64,000 bases of DNA from Flavobacterium alvei (GCF_002920895.1 NZ_PQVG01000001.1:186001-250000), one strand, 5' to 3'. Positions 1-8,877 are shown, counted from the first letter of the stretch. Notes: generated by a model not told the origin, from the letters alone. A program made the numbers and translations.

Positions 1-473
1 ACTTCTTTAAATTTTCCCAAACCATTAATTACGGCAAGTAAAAAAACAGCAATAGCAAACCATGGCAGAGCTAATGCCATTGCCCTAATAACTATTTCAT
101 ATTCATAATTTGTTCCAAAAATTTGTTGGTTCCAAAAGGCAGCAAAAAAATACAAAATGCTACTCAACAGCATTGCAATTACTAACAAACTAATAAAAAT
201 AGTAGATATCGTTTTCTGAAGTTGATGCTTATCTTCTTTGCTTTCTGCAACATATTTGACAATTCCGTTTTGAAAACCAAGAGTTGAAATACTTTCTAAT
301 GAAGTTGAAAAATTTCTTAAATTCCCAACCAAGGCCATTCCACTTGGACCCACAAAAACAGCCAATAATTTTGAAGTTACCAATCCAATACCAATTTTGA
401 TTAGAACACTTACACTATTTAAAGAAGTGATCTTAAATAAATTAGTTTGGGTAATTTTTTTGATAAATTCCAA
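1..473 (-). CDS. O-antigen/polysaccharide flippase (Wzx-like), C-terminus outside window
   Basis: Translating the minus strand gives an uninterrupted N-terminal part of an integral membrane protein: a short basic start, a first membrane segment containing SVLIKIGIGLVTSKLLAVFVG, a GPSGMALVGNLRNF loop and further hydrophobic segments up to the window edge. This pattern is typical of lipid-linked oligosaccharide flippases of the Wzx/O-antigen translocase type. No ATG is available upstream in frame; a TTG at 473 is the most likely start, one base after the stop of the upstream aminotransferase gene. The tight spacing indicates one polysaccharide biosynthesis operon. The exact flippase substrate cannot be told from sequence. 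Confidence 0.75.
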   Translation of the reverse strand, partial: MEFIKKITQTNLFKITSLNSVSVLIKIGIGLVTSKLLAVFVGPSGMALVGNLRNFSTSLESISTLGFQNGIVKYVAESKEDKHQLQKTISTIFISLLVIAMLLSSILYFFAAFWNQQIFGTNYEYEIVIRAMALALPWFAIAVFLLAVINGLGKFKE

Positions 474-474
474 T

Positions 475-1575
475 TTAATACTGATTTAAAATTGAAATTA
501 CAAAATCCGCCTCATCCATAGTCAATACTGGACTTATGGGCAAACTCAAGACTTCCTCGTGAATTTTTTCGGTAATTGGAAAAGACAAATTACTCCAAGA
601 TTCAAAAGCTTTTTGCTTATGTGGCGGAATCGGATAATGAATCATCGTTTGAATGCCGTTTTCTAATAAATACTGTTGCAATTCATTCCTTTTTGGGGTT
701 CGAATGACAAACAAATGAAACACATGATTGTCGGACAAATCCCAAAATGGCAAAGTAATTTTATTGTTTTTTATTTCAGTCAAATAGCGTTTAGCAATAG
801 ATTTTCGAATCGAATTTTCAGCATCTAATTTAGGTAATTTTACGTTTAAAAAAGCGGCTTGCAATTCATCTAATCTGGAGTTTACACCAATAAATTCATT
901 TTGATATTTGGCTTCCGAACCATAATTTCTTAGTGACTGAATAACTTTTGCTAATTCAGCATCATTAGTAACAACAGCTCCTCCATCGCCCAAAGCACCT
1001 AAATTTTTTCCTGGGTAAAAACTGTAAGCGATTGCTGACTGCTCACTGCTCACTGCCAACTGCTGACTGCTAGTTGCTCCGTGCGCTTGAGCGGCGTCTT
1101 CAACAACAATCATTTTTTTTAGTTGAGCAATTTCATTAATTGCATCCATTTCGGCCAACTGTCCATACAAATGAACCACTAGAATAGCCTTAGTTTTGGC
1201 TGTGATTTTTTCAAGAATCAAATCAGGATTAATGTTATAAGTTTCCAACTTGGGTTCGACCAAAACAGGCACCAAATCGGCCTGCATAATAGCCAAAATA
1301 CTGGCGATATAAGTATTGGCAGGAACAATCACTTCGTCTCCTTTTTGCAATTTCCCCAATTGGATATAGCCTTTGAATATCAAAACCAAAGCATCAAAAC
1401 CATTGCCTACTCCTATGCAATGTTTCGTCCCGCAATAGTTGGCAAAATCACTTTCAAATGCAGCGACTTCATTACCCAAAATATACCAACCACCTTCTAA
1501 AACCGATTTCAATTTATCTTGAAATTCAGCTTCATACCGTTGGTTTATTTTTTTTAAATCGAGGAATTTTATCAT
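475..1575 (-). CDS. DegT/DnrJ/EryC1 family PLP-dependent sugar aminotransferase (FdtB/QdtB-like)
   Basis: 366 residues, the usual length for sugar-nucleotide aminotransferases that make amino-deoxyhexoses for O-antigens. Visible family features are the N-terminal [23 protein letters not shown] (about 55-63), PANTYIAS (85-92), [11 protein letters not shown] (157-167) and [17 protein letters not shown] around the predicted PLP lysine K190. The best guess is a dTDP-3-keto-6-deoxyhexose 3-aminotransferase, but the substrate is inferred. Residues 167-181 are encoded by a 7-bp tandem repeat and take the place of the conserved G-K-x-x-G-x-x-G-D-type stretch of relatives. It overlaps the upstream acyltransferase gene by 4 bp (ATGA), so translation is probably coupled. 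Confidence 0.9.
   Translation of the reverse strand: MIKFLDLKKINQRYEAEFQDKLKSVLEGGWYILGNEVAAFESDFANYCGTKHCIGVGNGFDALVLIFKGYIQLGKLQKGDEVIVPANTYIASILAIMQADLVPVLVEPKLETYNINPDLILEKITAKTKAILVVHLYGQLAEMDAINEIAQLKKMIVVEDAAQAHGATSSQQLAVSSEQSAIAYSFYPGKNLGALGDGGAVVTNDAELAKVIQSLRNYGSEAKYQNEFIGVNSRLDELQAAFLNVKLPKLDAENSIRKSIAKRYLTEIKNNKITLPFWDLSDNHVFHLFVIRTPKRNELQQYLLENGIQTMIHYPIPPHKQKAFESWSNLSFPITEKIHEEVLSLPISPVLTMDEADFVISILNQY
1034..1075. repeat. Six-unit 7-bp tandem repeat inside the aminotransferase gene
   Basis: On the plus strand the tract reads as six heptamers: GCTGACT, GCTCACT, GCTCACT, GCCAACT, GCTGACT, GCTAGTT. At 42 bp (14 codons) it keeps the frame of the surrounding coding sequence and encodes Ser/Gln/Ala/Glu-rich residues 167-181 on the minus strand. 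Similar GCTNACT-type heptamers are, as I recall, common as intergenic repeats in flavobacterial genomes; one inside a coding region is less usual. Confidence 0.85.
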
Positions 1576-2549
1576 TTTAAAACGTTGCCTAATAATTTAT
1601 AATTTACTGTTTCCACTTCATAAAAATCCTGAACAATAGTACTTGCACCAAAACTTTCTTTCCAATACGACAAACCATTATTAAGTTTTCGTCCTTGATT
1701 TTCGTTAGAAATTCCAAAGTCAAAAAAGCGTTTGTGTTTGAAAATATCTGAAATCAAATGTTGAAATAATACATCCAATCCTCCCAATTCGTTTTTATCT
1801 TCTCTACCTGAAATATACTGACAATGAGCCACCGTTGAAGTTTCAAAAATGGTAGTTCCAGCAATAATAGTTCCTCCTTCATAAACATTAAATTGCCTAA
1901 TATTTTTAGGAAACAAAACTTTTAATTTGGTAATTTCTTCCAAACTATGAACGGGTTTTGCTTGGTGTTTTTGTTCTAAATTTGGAATTAATATCTCATC
2001 CCAAAATTTCTCAAAATCATTTACTTCTTTTATCGAAAAATCATTCGAAATCCCTTTTTGAATGCTTCTTTTTCTCAATTTTGACCAACTATTTTGCTGC
2101 GAAAAATCAATAACTGCCAAAGTATCTCTTCGAATTAGTTGGGCTTCTGTCAAAAACAAAGCATAATTCAATTCCTCGGCTGGCTTTTGATTATAAATAG
2201 ATGGGATTAATTTTAAATGCAATTTCACGATTTTATTTTCATTCAAAAACAATAAAACACTTTTGAATATTTCAATTACAGAGGCTAATTTTAGTTTTTC
2301 AGTATAAACTAATCCGCCATAAGTCAATCCTTGATGCGAGAAAACTGAATTGCCAACCACATTGGCAGGAAGTACCGCTACCCATTTTTCGCCATCTAAA
2401 ACAATCAAAGAATAATCCTCAAACCTATCGTTGTGGTATTCCATAAAATCACGATGAAAAAGGAAAGTAGCATTTTTGGCTTGGCCAATAAAAGCATTCC
2501 AATTTTCAAAATCGTTTTTTTGGTATTGTTTTACAGAGAATGTTTTCAC
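1572..2549 (-). CDS. GNAT/FemAB-like acyltransferase in polysaccharide cluster
   Basis: 325 residues. The C-terminal half has the look of a FemAB/GNAT-type fold: [13 protein letters not shown], then the beta-strand and loop segment [25 protein letters not shown], and [11 protein letters not shown] followed by [11 protein letters not shown]. Such proteins transfer acetyl or aminoacyl groups, and next to a sugar aminotransferase the likely job is N-acylation of the new amino sugar. The coupling by a 4-bp overlap to the aminotransferase supports this. There is no signal peptide or membrane segment, so it is cytoplasmic. The specific acceptor is not known. Confidence 0.75.
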   Translation of the reverse strand: MKTFSVKQYQKNDFENWNAFIGQAKNATFLFHRDFMEYHNDRFEDYSLIVLDGEKWVAVLPANVVGNSVFSHQGLTYGGLVYTEKLKLASVIEIFKSVLLFLNENKIVKLHLKLIPSIYNQKPAEELNYALFLTEAQLIRRDTLAVIDFSQQNSWSKLRKRSIQKGISNDFSIKEVNDFEKFWDEILIPNLEQKHQAKPVHSLEEITKLKVLFPKNIRQFNVYEGGTIIAGTTIFETSTVAHCQYISGREDKNELGGLDVLFQHLISDIFKHKRFFDFGISNENQGRKLNNGLSYWKESFGASTIVQDFYEVETVNYKLLGNVLK

Positions 2550-2610
2550 TATTTTGATTTAGACATTGTGAAATTAAACAATTTAAATTGAAGTTCTAAA
2601 AAACTTCTTT

Positions 2611-3354
2611 TTACATGTTTTGAGTATAAAAATTATAATCTTTCAAAACAGTTCTTAAAAAATCTATTTGATTGCCCGATTGATTTTTTATACCTGTAAC
2701 AGCTTCGATTTTTCTAGATAATTTCAAAATGGTTTCAGTGTCGTTTTTCTTTTCGGCGATTAAAAAAGTGTCTTTAATAATTCGCATATCATTATCCGAA
2801 AGCTTGATAACCAAAGGATAAATGGGCTGATATGCATCACCTATTTCCTCGAGAATCGTATTATTGATAGAAATATTATTTTTCAGCGTTATGACAGCTG
2901 TACCGGCAGCAACATCTCCCATTCGCTGCGTTTTGTTACTTACTAACATCGCAACCAATCCAATTAATCCACCCATCAAATTATTTTCGACAAGACGAAA
3001 AAGCCATCGAATAAGATAATCACCAAAACCGGCTTGATAACCGTCAATTTTCACCACTTTTATTTTTATTAATTTTTTTCCAATCGTTTGTCCTTCAAAA
3101 ATACTTTCGAGTGTTACCGAATAAATCATTACTGGAAAAAAAAACAGAATTACTATCGCCATTTGAGACCAAAAATCTAACTTATCCATAATTCTTGAGA
3201 TCCCTAATAAGTTGAAAAAAACATAAGCAACTACAATAACATAAGCCACTTTAATTAGGAAATCCAGTAAACTAGCCAACATTCTCTCGCCGACAGAAGC
3301 TGATTTAAAATTTATTGTAACATTTTGTGTTGTATTTATAGATAATTCTGACAT
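2611..3354 (-). CDS. RDD family membrane protein
   Basis: About 247 residues from the ATG at 3354, which gives MSELSINTTQNVTINFKSAS. An upstream in-frame start at 3390 would run into the divergent gene, so it is rejected. The RDD signature is visible: GERMLASLLDFLIK at the first membrane segment, FEGQTIGKKLIKIKVVKIDG, and GDYLIRWLFRLVE, with R, D and D at the expected places. Two or three membrane helices occupy the first two thirds and a soluble tail follows. RDD proteins often sit beside SpoIIM-like, MoxR and DUF58 genes; here the gene is divergent from that group with only 20 bp between starts. The molecular role is unknown. Confidence 0.88.
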   Translation of the reverse strand: MSELSINTTQNVTINFKSASVGERMLASLLDFLIKVAYVIVVAYVFFNLLGISRIMDKLDFWSQMAIVILFFFPVMIYSVTLESIFEGQTIGKKLIKIKVVKIDGYQAGFGDYLIRWLFRLVENNLMGGLIGLVAMLVSNKTQRMGDVAAGTAVITLKNNISINNTILEEIGDAYQPIYPLVIKLSDNDMRIIKDTFLIAEKKNDTETILKLSRKIEAVTGIKNQSGNQIDFLRTVLKDYNFYTQNM

Positions 3355-3374
3355 ATTTCTTATTTTAGCACTCG

Positions 3375-4340
3375 ATGAGAGAAATTGCATTTATAAAAAC
3401 GAATAAGGACAAATGGCTTAAATTTGAACAAGCTATTTTTGGTAAAGCTAAAAAAAATCCTGATGAAATGGCAAATTTATACATTCAATTAATGAATGAT
3501 TTGTCGTATGCCCAAACTTATTATGCCAAAAGCAAAACGGTAGTTTATCTAAACTATTTAGCTTCACAGATTTACCAAAAGATTTACAAGACCAAACGAA
3601 CCGAAAGCAACCGATTGGTGTATTTCTTCAAAACCGAAGTACCATTAATTCTTTACGATTACCGCAGGTATTTACTTTACGCTTTTGTGCTGTTTTTTGT
3701 AACTGTTCTCATCGGAGCAGTTTCTGCCAGATACGATGCCGATTTTGTTCGATTGATTCTTAGCGACGGCTATGTGAATAAAACGCTAGAGAACATTAAG
3801 GACGGAAATCCAGTGGCTATTTACAAATCGGGAAGCAATTGGGGCAGTTTTATTGGCATTACTTTCAATAACCTAAAAGTAGGAATGATGTGCTACATTT
3901 TTGGAATTTTTGGCGGCATTGGCACTTTCTTGATTTCGTTGCAAAATGCCATTATGTTGGGTTCTTTTCAATATTTCTTCTTCCAACAAGGGGTTTTCTG
4001 GAAAAGCGTTCGAGGTATATGGATTCACGGTGCAATGGAAATTTTCGGAATCGTGATAGAAACTGCTGCGGGTTATATTTTGGGTGCTTCTATCCTATTT
4101 CCTAAAACCTATTCGAGAATGAATTCTTTTAAAATTGGCTTCAAAAACAGTTTCAAAATATTTTTGAGTACCGTTCCATTCACGATTGCAGCGGGTTTTC
4201 TCGAAGGTTTTATCACTCGTTATTCTATTGATATGCCCAACTGGCTAAGTAGTTTTATTATTTTATTTACCTTGGCAATCATATCCTTTTATTACCTGAT
4301 TTATCCTTTTATTGTTCACAAAAAAATACCTACTATCTAA
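3375..4340 (+). CDS. SpoIIM-like (DUF95) integral membrane protein
   Basis: 321 residues. A soluble N-terminal helical region of about 95 residues (MREIAFIKTNKDKWLKFEQ) is followed by several membrane helices; the segment NNLKVGMMCYIFGIFGGIGT and the later IHGAMEIFGIVIETAAGYILG match the stage II sporulation protein M/DUF95 family. The IHGxxE motif is its most recognisable part. This organism group does not sporulate, so the name is historical. It opens a plus-strand run of membrane genes and its stop overlaps the next ATG by 1 base (TAATG), which indicates coupling. A role with the MoxR ATPase is inferred from gene order. Confidence 0.85.
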   Translation: MREIAFIKTNKDKWLKFEQAIFGKAKKNPDEMANLYIQLMNDLSYAQTYYAKSKTVVYLNYLASQIYQKIYKTKRTESNRLVYFFKTEVPLILYDYRRYLLYAFVLFFVTVLIGAVSARYDADFVRLILSDGYVNKTLENIKDGNPVAIYKSGSNWGSFIGITFNNLKVGMMCYIFGIFGGIGTFLISLQNAIMLGSFQYFFFQQGVFWKSVRGIWIHGAMEIFGIVIETAAGYILGASILFPKTYSRMNSFKIGFKNSFKIFLSTVPFTIAAGFLEGFITRYSIDMPNWLSSFIILFTLAIISFYYLIYPFIVHKKIPTI

Positions 4341-5296
4341 TGTTCGAACTCTATAAAAAGCGTGATTTAAGCGCCAATTTCTCTGACACCACTACTTTTT
4401 TCAAAACTTTTGGAAAGCATTATTTCAAAAATTATTTTGTCATCAACGGAATATTCCTGATGATTTTGGTGGTTTTGATTTATTTTATTTCCAAAGTCTA
4501 TATGGAGTTGATTTTCTCCGGAATAACCAATATGCAGAACAATCCCAACTACCTGATGGCTTATTTCAACAACAATATGGCGCTCATTGTTGGTGGTTTC
4601 ATCGCCACTCTTCTGCTCATTGTCATTTTGTCAATGCTCAACATTAGTTTTCCTGTCATTTACTTGAAACTTTACGAAAAAACAGGTAATACTGATTTTT
4701 CAACCCAAGAAATCATTAGCGGTTTGAAAGTAAATGTGGGCAAGATGATTTTGTTTTTTCTGGGTTGTTTGTTCATCATAATGCCAATTGCTTTCATCGT
4801 TTTAGGCTTACTTTTTTTACTATGCTTTATACTTATCGGAATTCCGTTGCTTATCATTGTAGGGTTTGCCTTTATGTCTTGGATTACGTTGTCTTATTAC
4901 GAATATATCTTGAAAAATGTTGGTTTTTTCACTGCGTTGTCTCGTGGATTTGGCTTAGTCAAACAACAATTTTGGACTACAGTAGGCACCACATTTTTGA
5001 TGATGATGCTGACCCAAATCATTCAAGGTTTTATCACGATGATTCCATATGTAATCAGTATGATTTGGATGTTTGTTTCTACTCAAGACATTCAAGCACA
5101 AACATCAAAAGCAGATATCTTCTCCACAATGGGAATTCTAGTCGCTGTAATAATGGTGTTTTCGGTCTTGTTGAGTTATGTTTTTAACAATTTCATCCTC
5201 ATCAATCAAGGACTTATTTATTATAGTTTGCAGGAAGAAAACGAAAATAATTCTACCAAAAGTCAAATCGATTTAATTGGCACTGACTTTGAATAA
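4340..5296 (+). CDS. Polytopic membrane protein of the MoxR/DUF58 locus, family unassigned
   Basis: 318 residues with about six hydrophobic segments (roughly 35-57, 83-107, 134-185, 205-235, 255-285) and an acidic, polar C-terminal tail. It resembles glycerophosphodiester-phosphodiesterase-type membrane domains found as stand-alone proteins in Bacteroidota, but I do not see a catalytic domain. It lies between a SpoIIM-like gene (1-base overlap) and a DUF4129-type gene (C-terminal overlap), so it is expressed with both. Function unknown; participation in a membrane complex is inferred from position only. Confidence 0.8.
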   Translation: MFELYKKRDLSANFSDTTTFFKTFGKHYFKNYFVINGIFLMILVVLIYFISKVYMELIFSGITNMQNNPNYLMAYFNNNMALIVGGFIATLLLIVILSMLNISFPVIYLKLYEKTGNTDFSTQEIISGLKVNVGKMILFFLGCLFIIMPIAFIVLGLLFLLCFILIGIPLLIIVGFAFMSWITLSYYEYILKNVGFFTALSRGFGLVKQQFWTTVGTTFLMMMLTQIIQGFITMIPYVISMIWMFVSTQDIQAQTSKADIFSTMGILVAVIMVFSVLLSYVFNNFILINQGLIYYSLQEENENNSTKSQIDLIGTDFE

Positions 5297-6050
5297 AATC
5301 CTAATTATAGTATTCTTTTTCTTTTGTTCCAATATCGGAGCACAGGATTCTGTGGCTGTAGCCAAAAAGGAAAAAATCATTTTCACCGAAAAAGATATTG
5401 TTGTTGATTCGGCAACTATCGAACTGAAACCTTTTGCCAAAAATTTCAAAAAGAAATACACCGAAAAGGAATTCATTTACGAATTCAAAACACCCGAAAA
5501 AAATGCTTGGGATCGTTTCAAAGAATGGTTGTCTGATTTCTTTAAAAATTTATTCCGCTTTACTGACAACAAAACGGCCACCAATTTTGTCGATATTTTA
5601 TTGAGAGTTATCGCAATTCTGATTGTTGTTGTGGTAATTTATATGATTGTAAAAGCCTTAATGAACAAAGAAGGGCAATGGATTTTTGGTAAAAACTCCG
5701 ATAAAAAAATTATCAATTATGACGAAATCGAGAAAAACCTGCATTTGGTGGATTTCGAAAAACTCATTCAAAACAGCCTGAAATCTGATGAAAAACGATT
5801 GACGATTCGCTATTATTATTTGTGGTTGCTCAAAAAAATGTCCAACAATCAAATCATAGAATGGGATGTCGAAAAAACCAACTCGGATTATCTTTATGAA
5901 ATAAAAGACGAAGCCCAAAAAGAGGATTTTGCTTATTTGTCGTATCTGTACAACAATATTTGGTATGGCGAATTCGAATTGGACGAAGCCACTTTTACAA
6001 AAGCCAGAAACGCTTTCGAAAAATCTATAAAAAAAATCAACAATGGATAA
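5277..6050 (+). CDS. DUF4129-type membrane protein with non-ATG start
   Basis: About 250 residues: signal-peptide-like N-terminus, a periplasmic stretch, one membrane helix (LLRIWAI-like segment, in fact VDILLRVIAILIVVVVIYMI, about 105-125) and a cytoplasmic C-terminal domain ending in LYNNIWYGEFELDEATF. That ending, with RYYYLWLLKKM and WDVEKTNSDYL before it, matches the DUF4129 C-terminal region found next to DUF58/MoxR genes. No ATG exists in the right place. TTG at 5277 or TTG at 5289 starts the protein; the latter gives the cleaner signal MNKILIIVFFFFCSNIGAQ. The start lies inside the preceding gene and the end overlaps the next by 8 bp, so translation is probably coupled. Confidence 0.8.
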   Translation: MALTLNKILIIVFFFFCSNIGAQDSVAVAKKEKIIFTEKDIVVDSATIELKPFAKNFKKKYTEKEFIYEFKTPEKNAWDRFKEWLSDFFKNLFRFTDNKTATNFVDILLRVIAILIVVVVIYMIVKALMNKEGQWIFGKNSDKKIINYDEIEKNLHLVDFEKLIQNSLKSDEKRLTIRYYYLWLLKKMSNNQIIEWDVEKTNSDYLYEIKDEAQKEDFAYLSYLYNNIWYGEFELDEATFTKARNAFEKSIKKINNG

Positions 6051-7242
6051 AACGCTGAAAATCTACATCGCCCTTTTGGTGTTGCTCATTGCGGCTATTG
6101 TTGTAATCGACAGCAATCGTCCAAAACCCATTGATTGGACACCAACCTTTTCCCTCAAAGACAAAATCCCTTACGGAATGTATGTTTTTGACCAAGAAAT
6201 TGAGTCGCTTTTGAAAGGTCAAAAAATCAGGAAATTCAACACGACTCCTTATGAATATTTCGACAGCAAATACGATTATGATTCCCTCGTGAATGATTAC
6301 CGAATAAAAGGAACTTTTCTAAGTATTTCCAAAATGGCAGATTTTGACGCAGCATCAATTACCGAAATTTGTACGTTTGTCAATCACGGAAACAATGCTT
6401 TTATTAGTTCCGAAATGATTCCGAATACCTTGTTGGACAGTTTGAACCTGAAAATGGACAGCGAATACAAATACTCGGACAGTATTTACAATTGGGTCGC
6501 TAACAAAAAACTGGGCAACCAAAAATACAAAATCACCGAAGGCGTCAACAATAATTATTTTTCCAAAATCGACACGTTGAACACCACGGTTTTAGGCTAT
6601 CAAAATGGTGACAGCACGAGAGTCAATTTTATAAAAGTGAACTATAAAACTGGTGTATTTTATTTGCATACGCAACCCGTGGCGTTTACCAATTTTCATT
6701 TATTGAAAGGCAATCATCGCGAATATGCCGAAAAAGTCTTGTCTTACATCCCGAAAGGAAAAGTGTTTTGGCATATCAAAGACCAAACTGGGGAAATAAT
6801 TTCGGATTCGCCAATGCGGTATATTTTGAGTCAACCCGCGCTAAAATGGGCTTGGTACATTTTCTTGATTGGAATGCTTGTGTTTATCTTTTTCAATGCC
6901 AAACGAAAACAACGAATCGTTCCAATTATCAAACCGCTCGCCAACACAACGGTCGATTTTACCAAAACCATCGGGAATTTGTATTATCAAGAAGGCGATC
7001 ACAACAACATTATCGATAAAAAAATTATTTATTTTCTCGAAAAAATTCGCAACGAATACTTGATGGAAACCCATAGATTGGACGATGATTTCATTAAAAA
7101 ATTGCACCATAAATCAGGAAAAAAACTGGAAGATATTCAAAACGTGGTCTCGTTAATAAACGCCTATCGAAAAAACAATTACATAAGCATTGAAGACGAT
7201 TTGCTTCAAATTAATAATGCTATAGAAAAAGTGACTAACTAA
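6043..7242 (+). CDS. DUF4350 domain-containing membrane protein
   Basis: 399 residues. An N-terminal membrane anchor (about 7-23, IYIALLVLLIAAIVVI) precedes a periplasmic domain with SNRPKPIDWTPTFSLKDKIPYG, the conserved opening of DUF4350-type proteins, then GVFYLHTQPVAFTNFHLL and a second helix at about 271-288. The C-terminal 110 residues are charged, predicted cytoplasmic and helical. The domain resembles a class I glutamine amidotransferase-like or GldG-type fold, without catalytic residues that I can see. It overlaps the upstream DUF4129-type gene by 8 bp and precedes the MoxR gene. Confidence 0.82.
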   Translation: MDKTLKIYIALLVLLIAAIVVIDSNRPKPIDWTPTFSLKDKIPYGMYVFDQEIESLLKGQKIRKFNTTPYEYFDSKYDYDSLVNDYRIKGTFLSISKMADFDAASITEICTFVNHGNNAFISSEMIPNTLLDSLNLKMDSEYKYSDSIYNWVANKKLGNQKYKITEGVNNNYFSKIDTLNTTVLGYQNGDSTRVNFIKVNYKTGVFYLHTQPVAFTNFHLLKGNHREYAEKVLSYIPKGKVFWHIKDQTGEIISDSPMRYILSQPALKWAWYIFLIGMLVFIFFNAKRKQRIVPIIKPLANTTVDFTKTIGNLYYQEGDHNNIIDKKIIYFLEKIRNEYLMETHRLDDDFIKKLHHKSGKKLEDIQNVVSLINAYRKNNYISIEDDLLQINNAIEKVTN

Positions 7243-7258
7243 TCAACAATTTATAAAA

Positions 7259-7359
7259 ACCACAAATTACACAAATTTTCACAAATTTTTTTTACCTAAA
7301 TAGGAATTTGTGCAATTCAAAACAACGATGAATTTGTGAAAATCTGTGTAATTTGTGGT
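7259..7359. repeat. Long imperfect inverted repeat between DUF4350 and MoxR genes
   Basis: Two 29-base arms at 7259-7287 and 7331-7359 are reverse complements with a single mismatch, separated by 43 bp. The arms are built of ACACAAATT/CACAGATT-like units that recur elsewhere between genes of this window (8395-8435, 11205-11243, 37789-37841). It looks like a dispersed palindromic element and could also act as a hairpin in the transcript between the two genes. Confidence 0.8.
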
Positions 7360-7379
7360 AAAAAAAATAAAACAAAAAT

Positions 7380-8387
7380 ATGGAAGAAATAACCAACACC
7401 GAAAATTCAACCGAAAACGTAAATTTTCAATCCCGAATCAACTTGGAACCGCTTTTGGAAAGCATCAACACCATCAAACAGGAACTGGGAACTGTTATCG
7501 TGGGACAAAACAAAATGATTGACCAATTGTTGGTTGCCATTTTGTCGAACGGTCACGTTTTGCTCGAAGGCGTTCCCGGTGTTGCCAAAACCATCACGGC
7601 AAAACTATTGTCCAAAACCTTGAATATTGGCTTCAGCCGAATCCAGTTCACGCCCGATTTAATGCCTTCGGATATTTTGGGAACCTCGGTTTTCGACTTG
7701 AAAAAATCGGAATTCGAATTCAAAAAAGGTCCTATTTTTTCGAACTTGATATTGATTGACGAAATCAATCGTGCTCCGGCAAAAACCCAAGCCGCCCTTT
7801 TTGAAGTGATGGAAGAACGCCAAATCACTATCGATGGGACTACTTATATTTTGGACACGCCTTTTTTAGTAATTGCCACCCAAAACCCTATCGAACAAGA
7901 AGGAACTTATCGTTTGCCGGAAGCGCAATTAGACCGTTTTCTGTTCAAAATCTCCATCGATTATCCAAAAATGGACGAGGAAATCCTGATTATCCAAAGA
8001 GAACATTTACTCCAAAACCAAGGTAAACTCGACAATATCAAAACCTTGCTTTCTTCGGAGGAAATCAAGCACTATCAAGCCTTGGTCAAACAAATTATTG
8101 TTGAGCAAAACCTGTTGGAATACATTGCCAAAATCGTGATCAACACCCGCGAAAACGCCTTTTTGTATCTCGGTGCTTCGCCTCGTGCTTCCATCGCCAT
8201 CTTGAATGCTGCCAAAGGTTTTGCCGCTATCCGAGGACGTGATTTCGTGACGCCGGAAGACATCAAGGAAGCCGCCATTCCTGTGTTACAACACCGTGTC
8301 ATCGTAACGCCAGAACGCGAAATGGAAGGCATTACGAGTATTGAAATTATCAAACAGATATTGGAAAGCGTGGAGATTCCGAGGTAG
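7380..8387 (+). CDS. MoxR family AAA+ ATPase
   Basis: 335 residues, full length for the family. Walker A is GVPGVAKT at 64-71, Walker B LILIDE at 123-128 followed by the MoxR hallmark INRAPAKTQAALFEVMEERQ. ATQNPIEQEGTYRLPEAQ contains sensor 1 and the substrate-loop region, and GASPRASIAIL the sensor 2 arginine. MoxR ATPases act as chaperone-like machines on vWA/DUF58-type partners and usually sit directly before a DUF58 gene. Here three small genes separate them. A role in maturing or stressing an envelope complex is inferred. Confidence 0.95.
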   Translation: MEEITNTENSTENVNFQSRINLEPLLESINTIKQELGTVIVGQNKMIDQLLVAILSNGHVLLEGVPGVAKTITAKLLSKTLNIGFSRIQFTPDLMPSDILGTSVFDLKKSEFEFKKGPIFSNLILIDEINRAPAKTQAALFEVMEERQITIDGTTYILDTPFLVIATQNPIEQEGTYRLPEAQLDRFLFKISIDYPKMDEEILIIQREHLLQNQGKLDNIKTLLSSEEIKHYQALVKQIIVEQNLLEYIAKIVINTRENAFLYLGASPRASIAILNAAKGFAAIRGRDFVTPEDIKEAAIPVLQHRVIVTPEREMEGITSIEIIKQILESVEIPR

Positions 8388-8396
8388 AAAATGGCA

Positions 8397-8435
8397 CACA
8401 GATGAAACGGATGGAACGGATTTTCACAAATTAAT
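8397..8435. repeat. Dispersed CACAGATGAAACGGAT-type repeat segment
   Basis: The spacer after the MoxR gene reads CACACAGATGAAACGGATGGAACGGATTTTCACAAATT-like sequence. It shares the GATGAAACGGATTT core with the spacer at 37789-37841 and ACAAATT/CACAGATT words with 7259-7359 and 11205-11243. It appears to be a piece of a repeat family scattered between genes. Confidence 0.5.
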
Positions 8436-8452
8436 ATAAAACAAATAAGAAT

Positions 8453-8791
8453 ATGAAAAAAACAATCTCAACCATTATTCTTCTTTTATCTTTTTCAATT
8501 TATTCTCAAAATAGATATGAACTCGTCGATGAAGGAAAAGACAAATTATTTCTATCAGACTCAATATCAAAAATGGCAGTAAAAAATTTGATAACAGATA
8601 AACCAATAGTAGTAATTGATGGAAAACCATTTCGATATCAAGATTTAGAAAATCAAAAATTATTATTAAACAAAGCAGAAATTGAAAAAATTGTGGCAAT
8701 TGATAAACAAAAAGGAATAGCAATTTTTGGAAGTTTTGGAGAAGCAGGCGTTATAATTATTACGACAAATAGCCCCCAAAAAGACAATTAA
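8453..8791 (+). CDS. Small exported protein with a TonB-plug-like (second half) module
   Basis: 112 residues with a clear signal peptide (MKKTISTIILLLSFSIYSQ). The mature part has PIVVIDGKPF, then AEIEKIVAIDKQKGIAIFGSFGEAGVIIITT. This order (P-x-V-x-I-D-G, I-E-x-I, A-I-x-G-x-x-G-x-G-V-I-I-I-T-T) is the second half of the plug of SusC/RagA-type TonB-dependent receptors, here without any barrel. It is the first of a group of AT-rich small genes inserted between the MoxR and DUF58 genes. Function unknown; a protein-protein or receptor-binding module is inferred. Confidence 0.75.
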   Translation: MKKTISTIILLLSFSIYSQNRYELVDEGKDKLFLSDSISKMAVKNLITDKPIVVIDGKPFRYQDLENQKLLLNKAEIEKIVAIDKQKGIAIFGSFGEAGVIIITTNSPQKDN

Positions 8792-8801
8792 ACATTTGAC
8801 C

Positions 8802-8832
8802 ACTTTGTCAAAGTTTTGAACTTTGACAAAGT
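8802..8832. repeat. Perfect 12-bp palindrome (dispersed repeat or hairpin)
   Basis: ACTTTGTCAAAG at 8802-8813 and its exact reverse complement at 8821-8832 flank a 7-base loop. There is no T-run directly after it, so a simple terminator is unlikely. To my knowledge this ACTTTGTCAAAG hairpin is frequent between genes in flavobacteria. Here it separates two small exported-protein genes. Confidence 0.75.
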
Positions 8833-8877
8833 ATAAAATATTAAGCCTTTACTCAAATTGTCAAATATCTAACCACT

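Noticed and set aside
1034..1075. CRISPR or minisatellite array with spacers
   Set aside because: Heptamers are directly adjacent with no spacers and lie in frame inside a coding gene.
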